Positions 54,471 to 64,000 of a DNA stretch of 64,000 bases are shown here, in pieces. The stretch's first letter is position 1; each line of letters begins with the position of its first letter. A program made the translations under genes and the position numbers. The stretch spans positions 16,030,101 to 16,094,100 of the forward strand of contig NC_092677.1 in the NCBI RefSeq assembly GCF_964355755.1, read 5' to 3'. The stretch is from Antedon mediterranea (Eukaryota > Echinodermata > Crinoidea > Comatulida > Antedonidae). The notes beneath the pieces were generated by a model. The model saw nothing but the letters and a program-made list of their open reading frames with translations. It made no database searches and was not told the origin of the DNA.

Positions 54471-55103
54471 TTAAAGACCCCTTCCCTGCAATTTTGGACG
54501 TTTTTTGGAAAATAATACATATATATCACTTTAAAAACATTAAACCATGTCATTCCTTGTCTTAAATGTACGTTTTATGGTAAATTATGATAAAAAGTGA
54601 GAAACAATGCACTACCTAAGTAGCTCGCGGCGATCGACCTCTCGTGGACGGTCTTAGGCCTAGCCTAGCTAGGCTTAGTTTTGTAGGCCTAGCTGGTAAA
54701 CATCGATACGTACGAACATCGTACGCTAGCTATATACCTAGCCTGAAGTTGTATAGTTGCTGCATTAATTGTCTTTCTATTTTTGCCAGACTCCGTTGAT
54801 ACAAATTGGGGAAAACCCGGTATTTTCGCTGAAAAGTTAGGAGTCTTCCATTTGTTTTGGCTTCACGATCGATCGAAAAGTGGGCGAATTACAGGTGAAA
54901 AACAAAAATATCAATCCGCGCGCAATGCATTTTGGGATTTATAGCGGGCCGCTATAATTATTAGAATCGATTTATTTTTCACATTTTTAACCGTTTAAAG
55001 ACGAAAAAAGTTATCGCAATAGGACCATATAGTATTATTTTTACATTAAATATAGTTTGTGATCTTAAATTAGATCTTAAAAACGTAGGGAATGGGGCTT
55101 TAA
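54471..55103. mobile_element. TTAA-flanked TIR element (piggyBac/Kolobok-type MITE)
   Basis: TTAA at 54471-54474 and 55100-55103 flanks a 625-bp element whose ends are AGACCCCTTCCCTGC and the inverse of AGCCCCATTCCCTAC. The interior includes AGGCCTAGC clusters and GTACGAACATCGTACG but no frame for a transposase. A TTAA target site is used by piggyBac and Kolobok families; which one applies is undecided. A half copy lies at 52790-53014. Confidence 0.65.
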
Positions 55104-56984
55104 TGATTTGTGTGGGCATTTTTAAAGTGCATACAAAAATATATTTACAGTATGCCTACTTCCTAAATAGAGCAAAAGTTGAAATAACAGTCACTACACA
55201 TACTGTACATAACAAGAAGAACTTAAATGACCGAACAAATGGAGAAATTAAATTTGACTGCAATAACGATAATACTGTATTATTATGTACGCATAATAGC
55301 CCTCTCCAAAGGAATAGTTTTATGAAAACTTGGCACTTATTTGTGGCTGTTTTACTTTTAGTGTTAAGATTTAGCTTTTTGTTTGTATCTCCATTGAAAA
55401 TTTGCCTTAGAAATTATTATGTATGTTTGATTTCAAAACATCTTGTTTTTATTCACAATGTAACATTTGCAACAACTGCAGATTATTTATGTATGTAATA
55501 TTGTAACAGTACACTAAGTACCCATCTCAGATGTGAATAGTGCCCTCTAAATCATGCAATATTCATGCAAGTTTAGTATTATATCTAAAACATTCATATT
55601 TCTAAAAATGCTCATAAAGGTTTTGTATTTAATTGTCCAGCAGTTATGGAAGCTTCTGAAGTTTATGTGTTTCTCTGCTGACACACTGAATAGCGATGAT
55701 GAAAAAGAATCTGTCAAATACCCCGCTGACAATTTAAAACTAGCTACAAAGAGGTATTGTCGCTTTACTAAAGCATCGCTTAATGGACACTAAGTCTCGT
55801 CGCAATTTGAGTGAACATTTTACTACATTCCCACGATGCCGGAATTCAGTGTTTTTTTCCAGAACGTATTATTTACGAGCTACTTCTTGCATCTTTGCCG
55901 TCCATGCAATGCTTTGGTGTGTACCTACCTTACTCCACAAGCTTTGTTCTCCATGAAGCCTGGCTTTGTATTGTGTTTATGATTTACTATCTATCCCAGA
56001 CATGCTTCAATTATTATGACAGTAAAGTACTATAAATAGAATCAAATTGGAAAGTTTTAAGGCTAGTAATAATTTGTTAATCATACTCCTTCTTTAATTG
56101 AGGTTCGTTTATCTACATTATGTGACATTTAGAAGTAGTTCAGAAAAAGTTGGATTTTTGTTATCTTTAAAACATACTGCACATTAACATTTGATTTCAC
56201 CAAATATACATCGTTTTTTTCGCTCTGTTAAAGTAATGTAGTATTTTTTATAGTAATAGACGGACTGCATATAATGCACTTACAATTCACACGTAGATGT
56301 TACACTTTTCAGTCATGCTCTTAGTCTTCTCCTGGCTCATGGATGTCATGTCTGTCTTTTAAAATCTGTCTAAAAATACTGAGTGTATTAATGATAATTT
56401 AAAGACAACCATTGTAATGTTCTTTTTTATATCTTGTTCTTATTTGCACAGCGCAAAGCTGAATTTCTCCAAATTTCACCACTGCTCGAAGATTTTAAAG
56501 TACAGATGTTCATTGTTTTGTTAACCATCCTCATTATTGAGAACATAGGGCTGTCATTGATTGATTTAATCAGCAATTTGTTTTCTTCAGTTTTTCATTT
56601 TTTATTCTCATTTTACTTTTAATCAGTTCTTCCTTATCTTAAAAGGTTTGTTTTTGCCTATTTTTAAACTTCAATTTGAATGTGACTCCTAGATGCTCAT
56701 ATAGTGTCATCTACCCAGTTTATTTCTAAAAGCCCATTTACACTAGAACGATATCGATGGACGATAAATATGCATTTTTTCTACATAAAACAATAGAAAT
56801 CTAGAAAGTTTTCATCCTAGAACTATAAGCATGTATGCTGCTTTTGCTATTATTTTCACATGTCCAATCATTATTAAGAGCAATAATATCGGTATGATAC
56901 AACGATTTTATTTTCTTATTGATTATGACATCATTGGATTGGATAAAAAAAATATTGTGTTTAACACAGCATAAATGTATGTTT
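55104..56984. other. gene-free stretch
   Basis: A 131-codon plus-strand frame at 55103-55498 and shorter ones nearby are lysine- or phenylalanine-rich without a recognisable domain or splice support. I do not call them genes. Confidence 0.45.
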
Positions 56985-57170
56985 ATCTAATTATTGTTCC
57001 CTGTTATCGCTCGCTTAAAAAAATCTCCTTTCCATTCCGACTTTTTAACACTAAAAGGTATGGCCTAAGCACCTTTACTTCTGCTGCCTCTCGCTTATGG
57101 AATGACCTACCCGCCTCTATTCGATCTTGTTCATCTTCTACTACCGCCTTTAAATCTTGAAAACTCATAT
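56985..57170 (+). pseudogene. LINE C-terminal tail relic
   Basis: The frame reads KKISFPFRLFNTKRYGLSTF, then TSAASRLWNDLPASIRSCSS and TTAFKS before a stop. The YGxxxFxxAAxRLWNxLPxxIRxxxSxxxFKxxLK pattern ends many LINE polyproteins; here the stop falls in the FKxxLKxHxF segment. It could in principle be the end of an unrelated gene, but no upstream exons are seen. Confidence 0.65.
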
Positions 57171-60100
57171 TTTTCTTTCAAATTGAGCTGTCATACCTTT
57201 GATCACTTACTGCTGGAATTGGCACATAAAAAATTCGTTTTATTATTATATTATTATTATTATAGTGTAAATGGACTTTTTTATTCTTGTAGTGCTTCAT
57301 ACTCATAGCTATGCTTTTATATAGATAAATTTACCTGAATTTTGTTAATGAAAATAGATTTAAGAATTTGTAATGTTAGCATGCTAATAATCAATCGCTA
57401 GACACACGAGTGATGATAATTAGATTATATTAGTTAATGCATCGGTCTGTTTGATCCGTTAGGAAAATAAAGGTACATGATATGTAGTTTTTGTGTTAAT
57501 TAACAGTGGTCAGGCCAACCTACAGGTATTGTTTCTCATTTTTCAGACAAAAAAACAAAAATAATATACTGTATCTCATCTTTATAATAATACTAATAAC
57601 TCTAAAATATGATTCGATTGACTCCATACACAAATAAAAAGGATGATTGCTATTGGAATTATGTTCTGTATTAAGTATGAAAATAAATTTAAATTATAAT
57701 TAAGCTGACTGTAATGTCCCTGACATCTCCAAAGCCTAATGGTCACAAATGCACCTCATTAGCTTGTTACATAGTCAACGCCATTAACCTACCAACGAGT
57801 TAAGACCGCGAGAGTTGAACCGAGTGACATCAATTCTGAGCCTAGAAGCAAAGAGCGTAAGAGCATAATTGAATAACACACTCAAACTCCAACCAATTTT
57901 AATTTCTTACCAATTGGAAAATATTGAATTTCCATCCAGTTGTCATGAAATGCTAGCAAGGTTGTTGGCCTAGCCTCAGATCATATGTAAATTTCTTATT
58001 ACATCTATTTCATAACACTATTCAACTTTTTTTAATTCATTATTTCCATAGCCTTTGGCGATTCTTGTTCAATTTTCCAGACTTATACACCACGTAAAAG
58101 TTATTAAAAATCATTGTGTAAACATAAACCTGTATTGCATGATCTATTATTAAGTAATAATTAAGATCAATGATTAGAAAAAGTACATGTTACTGATATG
58201 GATAATAATCAGTGAAATATTTATGAATATAACCTGTAATTGCATAACCTGAAGGCTGAAGATCTATAAGATAAGTTTTCACTAGGGAAAGATCTACAAT
58301 GTAAACTATACACTGAAGTCGGAATGAATACCCTTATTGCATACCCCAGTGAAGGAAACTATCTACTGCATAATGTCTGTTATTTATAAACTTTTATTCA
58401 TGTAAAATATAACCCTAGGTACTACGTACAGTATACCGCCTTTGAAATGTAGATGAGGAGATAGAGTGTTTATTCAACCTGACAATGATCAGAAAAATGT
58501 GTGAAGTTAGTCGTTCTTGTTACAAGATTGTTATATAAATATTAACAATAAATAGAAATACTGTAACAAGAAATTTTTTCAGACAGGGTTCGTTTTTGGA
58601 ACATGATGTCATAATTGTATCGTGCATGCCTACTGGAACTCATCAACAACAATTTATATAACTGCTTTAGGGGGTAATATTTTTAGTAATCGACAGTACA
58701 GTAAATATATAAACTTTTTCACACATTTTATACATGTATGGGATGGCACAATCACTGGCTATTTAATCCTGAGTGTATATCATGTATCTGATTGTATAAT
58801 TATGTATCTTGTGCCATTCAGTATTAGTTCTAATACACTGTAAGTTCTATTTAATGGTATGGTTCTATTGCACGGTCAGGGTTTTGTAAATTTATTTATG
58901 CTAACATGTGGAATCTAAGACGGGTTAAAAAATTCAACTTGTCTATGAATGCTCTACTCCTCGGCCAAAATCCAAGCGCTGCTTTTTTCTAATGGCCTAC
59001 CTTTGAAATTCATTCATTCATTTTCTTTATTTCGTATAGTATTCATATATAAATTAATCATACAAAACAAAAAAAAGAGAAAACATTTCACCAGGAAATC
59101 AACAATAGTTAAACTTCCATGAAAACAACCTAACTATCAATTTGCACCAAAGCTGATGCAGGTTGGATTGTGGAAGTACGTTAACTATGATTTTAATTAT
59201 ACTATTACAACTGTCATGAATGCTGTTCTTAAAATTATGAATGGATTCCTCCAATATTTAATTGATTGACGATGGAAGTATCGGATTAATTGAATACAAG
59301 TTTTTACATTAAACAGATATTAGTTAAATGTTGAAAATATTCCCATGTGTTGAAAGCCTGATTAGTGCTTAATTAAACTTCACTAAAAAAATAGAACAAT
59401 CAATCTTTCATGAAATGTTCTCCCCTTTTCAATTGATGATATTATTATTAGTGTATGAAGAAAGTCTCTGGTAAGTTTCGAACCTATAACCTCTGACTGG
59501 AAAACCAAACTGATATGGATTCTAGTTAATCTTAGTTAAGATGTAGTAAAATAATATAAAAAAAAACCTTGTAAAGCAATACAACTACTTGGGTGGGTTA
59601 TGTTACATGGTAATGATGTGAATATAAAAAAGATAATTCAGGATCAGATTACTAAGAACTTAACCAGCAAATTGAATATCAATAAAAAAAAAAAAGCATC
59701 ATTTAATGAAGAAGAACAATAATTAAAACTGTTACGTCGAAAAGTCGAGCGACGTTTTTTGTAAGAAATATTTCTTGTTTTAGTCTGTGTATGCATGGAG
59801 GTAATGTATTTCTTTATGGTCTGCAGTTTCTGGCAATTTAAATATTAAATAGTATGCTGTTGCCTTATCGTGTTAGAAGAATTAATAAAACAAGTGGTAC
59901 TAAATTGTAAATAATTATGTGGTTGAACTTTTAAGGCTGGGTTTTTAATTTAGTTGATGCTACCTTATTTATTCAGTCTAGCCTACACCAAAAGAATAAG
60001 AAAATTGTATACATCAATGTTTCTGAAAGAGCATTGTTGTAATGTACTGTAACAAATAGATCGTAATCAGTGAAACTTGTTTAATCATAAAATGTCTGAC

Positions 60101-62230
60101 AAAACAAACCTGTTACAAGGGTTTTTTGATTAATTTCACATGTGCAATATAAAGTCCAGATTAGATAAGCAATCTCAATTGTAAAAGTAGATTTGATTTC
60201 AGATTGTCATAAAAAAGTATTTTGCTGTAATTATGGTATTTAAATTTGAATTATTCCTCCATAAACTTAGGACACTTTGTAATTGTCAGTATTGTAACCT
60301 AGTTTGAATATCAGATTCTGGAAAATGATAAAATAGATCAAAACGTTGAATTCTCAGCATAGTTTAAATATCTATATGAGAATGTTAATAGTTCCAACAT
60401 ATCTATCCTCAATATTTTTGAGATAAAAAATAATTATTTTTCATTTTATTCTACAGTATGTTTAAGGGCCCCTGAATATCAAATGGCTTTAATTTGTTCA
60501 GCTGGAAGGGTTAACCTCTATAAATAAAGTTTAAATAAAAAGAAATTATATTACAATATAATTATTAATCATATAATAATAATCAAATCACCTATTAAGA
60601 ATTCTGAACAGATTTAAAACAAGTTATGAAACACAAACAGTTTTTTTATGTATTTATGTGTATATATGTATGAGCGATTGCAAAATATGTATGGGATTTC
60701 TCCTATTTCCACTCCTCCATTACTAAATGTTTGTTAATGCCAAAACGAGATATCAACGTTTCAGTGAATAAAAAATTTAAACTTGGAAATCAGTAAATTT
60801 GTATTGAAAATGTATTTCAGTTAAAATATTTCTCCAGTGGTTAAAAGAAAGATACATTAGTTGATGACACAGGAAATGTAGCAAACCATCTATTAATGCT
60901 GATTAAATAATTAGCCCCTCCTACTAAATTAGGTAAATAAACTTGTTTTGATTTGAAAAGAAATAAAAAACATGTAAAGAAAGGTTGATTCATTTATTTA
61001 TTTTATTTTTATTATTTCTGCAAAATAATTTAACAGGGGTGTAGAGAAAAAGTAATGAGCTTTGTCATCTTAGGATTTATTTAAAGTTAAATAAATAAGG
61101 CAAACAGTATGCTTGCAAAACCTTATCAACCCAAAAAATACACCCAAACCTTGAGATTTTTATTTACTTTTTAACAAAAATGAACAAATTAGTGTTTAAT
61201 TCAATACCGGAATTTTTTTCTTGAGTAGATCACTGCTCTAAAGATTCAAATTATTTTGTCGTAGATAGAAAGCCGTCTATCGCCCATACAATATTTTACA
61301 GACTTGTATTGCTAAAGTAGATTTTCCAAAATCAAGAACCTTTTAAACATACTGAAAATGACTTAATACCGTATCATTTTGGGGCCTGTTACACCAAGAT
61401 AACCCTTTTGGCCTAATTTTAGTAATAAATAATAATAATAATAGTAATATTTAACTATACAAATACTGCATAACATATTACGGTAACTATAGCTAAACTT
61501 AATAAAGGCCTTTCTTTGCTTCCTTCCAGACCATTGTCAAAATCGGTATTAAAAAGAACAATTAAAATCTCTTTAATAGCAAATTGATGTGCAAGACAAA
61601 GGAAGTTGAATACAAAACACAACTAACAAGTGTTTATGGGATATTCATATTACAGTATTACATTAAATGACTCTGAAGGTCACTCCATTGTTCTAAGTAT
61701 AATAATAGCTATACCCAGGTGAGGACAATTATCAAAGAGTGTTAAGTTATGTTGCTGAAATCCAGGAAAAAATCCATAAAATCTGCTATGCCTCATTTCC
61801 TGTTTCCACCCCCTAAACAATAATGTAATCTTCCAACATGAATATTCATGATTTGGAATAGTTCATTTATTGTAAGATCTTTATTTTAATTTATATAATA
61901 AATTGTTATAGTTTCTAACGGTTAGATTGACATGAAGGGTCAATAATTGATTTAATTTTTAATTTATAAATCAAATTGATTATTATGTAAATAATTTTTG
62001 TTAATGAAGTTTAATAAAGTGCATTATGTTTGTATGTTTATTTTTTAAGCACCCCTACTGTAAAAATAAACAGTCCCAACTTTGCTGAGTGCTGTATTCC
62101 CATTACCAACTGCCTTAATACTGGCATTAGAGCTACAATAATGTGTGAGAGAGGCACTGGAATCACCCTAAAGACAGCCTGATGTAAAAGCTTACTTTAA
62201 TCCTCGTGAAATATATTATAAATTGGCAAA
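57171..62230. other. 5-kb gene-free AT-rich stretch
   Basis: No exon, RNA gene or complete repeat is recognised on either strand. Weak tRNA-B-box-like strings occur (for example near 59478-59490 on the minus strand), and short ATT or AAT tracts are scattered. Confidence 0.5.
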
Positions 62231-62303
62231 ATGAAACTATTATCCATTGTTCCAGATCACATGAGGAATTTTTTTTTAGGATTTACTTTACTACTGATAT
62301 CTG
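62231..62303 (+). CDS. possible signal-peptide first exon of a gene running off the window
   Basis: An ATG preceded by GGCAAA opens a 73-nt frame, MKLLSIVPDHMRNFFLGFTL then LLISG, that ends exactly at a consensus donor (CTG|GTAAGTGT at 62304), phase 1. The hydrophobic run MRNFFLGFTLLLISG would serve as a signal peptide. No second exon is recognisable in the remaining 1.7 kb, so the intron would be longer than that, or this is chance. Confidence is low because the call rests on one short hydrophobic exon and one splice site. Confidence 0.3.
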
Positions 62304-62778
62304 GTAAGTGTAACAATATAAACAGATCATGGATATAGTCCATTTGAACTTTTAGGGACAGTTTAAAATTTCTGTATGTTATTAAATAAATATTAAATAT
62401 ATTCAAACATTCAGTAATTAAACATTAACATAAATATAAATTTAAAACCAAAACCATTAAACAGTGTATAGAAGACATGAATTGGTTATTTTTTACAGTC
62501 CTAGCTAGTGCAGTCATTTGAGTGCAGTATTAATTAGATTATTGCTAGCCCATTATGAACTTTTACTAATTTTAGGGACCGTTTAAATTTACTGTATGTT
62601 ATTAAATAAAACTTAATTAAATAACTATTTACTGTTAACAATCAGCATTATGTACAGCATGCTTTGTTGGTTGGTAGTGACATTTACAGTTACCCAAAAT
62701 AGTCCTGATGTTACAATACATGTACTGTATTGTAATTGTTTGTAACTACTGTGGAGTAGCTTTGCGTCCGGGTGTTGA

Positions 62779-62923
62779 GTAATTGGTCAGATGTTTTGCC
62801 AGGCTAGTGATCTGGAGGTCGTGGGTTCGAGTCTCACCCGAAAATTATTTGCATATTTTTTAGCAAGTATTTAGTATGAAGTGCAAAATACGTCAGAGTA
62901 GCGCAAAACATCTGACCAATTAC
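62779..62923. mobile_element. 145-bp TIR element containing a tRNA-like B box
   Basis: GTAATTGGTCAGATGTTTTG at 62779 returns inverted at 62904-62923; the 21-bp arms are identical. Inside is GGTCGTGGGTTCGAGTCTCA, which has the B-box GGTTCGAGTC of a tRNA promoter. A diverged copy sits at 3489-3585. Confidence 0.75.
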
Positions 62924-64000
62924 ATGTACTGTAATAAAACTGCATGAATTTTTATAATTTTTGTATTTTATGGTGTTGGGTAACTAATAGCAATAATTAT
63001 TTTTCATCTCATGCCTGTGATTTTCTCCCTTTTCGAATAAGTATTACTGTATTATTCATACTGTACATCTGTTGACAGTTTGTTAACATGGATTTACCCT
63101 GATACTATACTTGCTAATATTACTATTTACTTTATAGCTTATTAGAATGTTGAAGGATGTACTTAACCACTTCCTCTGTGATGTAATTGGTTAATTAATT
63201 GTCACAGTTACCATTCTGGCCAGGGATTAAGGAATGATCACCCCATGGTCATGTAGAAGATAAGCTTCTGTCATTATCCCTTCATATGTTCCTTTATCTT
63301 ATTTAAAAACTTTTACTGTATCCGACCTATAAATATAATAAACATTTTCCATGCATGGTTGTATAAAAAATGTTTTTCTGTAACACAATTTGCATCACTT
63401 TTGAAAAAAAAGGTAAATATTTGTACTGAATTTTATGGTAAAAAATCAGAACTTTAGGTTTTAACCTTATTGTACTGTAAAGTGTATGCCACATTCAAAG
63501 TACGGTAGATACATTTTAAATTTGTATTTTTTTTTAAAACATTTTGTTGTTAGGTGGTAGAAACAGCCTTGCTAGATTAATAGACAGGAGGAAAATGTAC
63601 TGTTAAAGGTCCCACAGATTTCATCTTTCTCAATTATCTCTACAGACGATAGTGTATTTAATTCTTTTCGTAAAGCATGTTAAATTATTCTACTTAATTT
63701 GAAAATAAATGTTCAATACTAGTTAGTTGATACTAATCAAATATTTTTAAAACTTAAATTAAAGGCCTTTAGTTTCAGGCACTTTTTTCCCATAAACTGG
63801 CACATTTTACCACAAAAAAGGGCAAACTAATGTAAAAATATTTTTTTTATAGTGAGCATTAATTAAAATGTTATGTCATTCAACTATTTTACTTGGCATT
63901 TATGGAATGTACTTTATTTCAATAATATTTTAATATTTCTGTGCCATTTTGATACTTTGCAAGGAAACTATTATTAGATTATAATATTTGATGTAAATTT
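62924..64000. other. gene-free end of window
   Basis: AT-rich sequence with no recognised feature. If the first exon at 62231 is real, this is its first intron. Confidence 0.45.

Noticed and set aside
55103-55498. 131-codon plus-strand frame
   Set aside because: No recognisable domain, unusual composition and no splice or start context.

Overview
This is an AT-rich, intron-bearing, repeat-laden nuclear segment of an animal genome. GT-AG introns, tRNA-derived SINEs, non-LTR retrotransposon and Penelope-like relics, and many short terminal-inverted-repeat (TIR) elements mark it as metazoan. One SINE body (1976-2232 and 53840-54095) resembles the SURF1-type tRNA SINEs of sea urchins, and the secreted and sulfotransferase-like families look like invertebrate deuterostome genes. 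An echinoderm-like marine invertebrate is my best guess; it is inference only.

Layout. 1-2400: two tandem, frameshifted copies of a sulfotransferase-like gene on the minus strand, the second split by a SINE. 3677-6583: a complete four-exon minus-strand gene for a 227-residue secreted protein (signal peptide, one unassigned cysteine-poor domain, one EGF domain). 6900-9400: LINE fragment, duplicated tRNA-like units, a SINE and a decayed Penelope-like element. 9400-18700: gene-free, with several hairpins, a foldback segment, a broken Asp-box-like exon and a 1,074-bp foldback transposon with a 10-bp target duplication. 18766-25752: a complete 13-exon plus-strand gene for a 924-residue FAM234/ITFG3-like single-pass membrane protein; this is the best-supported gene.

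26893-29137: a complex satellite. 29337-36180: two and a half copies of a roughly 1.6-kb composite unit carrying a tRNA-like head, one copy split by a 5'-truncated LINE (31983-34330) with a long intact reverse-transcriptase frame. 36190-38700: a 97-bp tandem repeat, LINE relics and a Harbinger-like element. 39100-45060: no recognisable gene. 45936-51530: two minisatellites (85 bp x 25 and 47 bp x about 35) on either side of a second Harbinger-like element. 52790-55100: SINEs and a TTAA-flanked TIR element. 55100-64000: mostly featureless except a LINE tail, a possible signal-peptide first exon at 62231-62303 and a TIR element at 62779-62923.

The two intact genes are not obviously linked functionally; both encode proteins of the secretory or membrane route. 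The rest is mainly repeat biology. The strongest oddities are a perfect 48-bp-arm hairpin beside a 5' splice site, two transposase-less TIR elements that each carry a piece of a Myb/SANT-like DNA-binding gene, the MULE-like foldback element, and the paired minisatellites.
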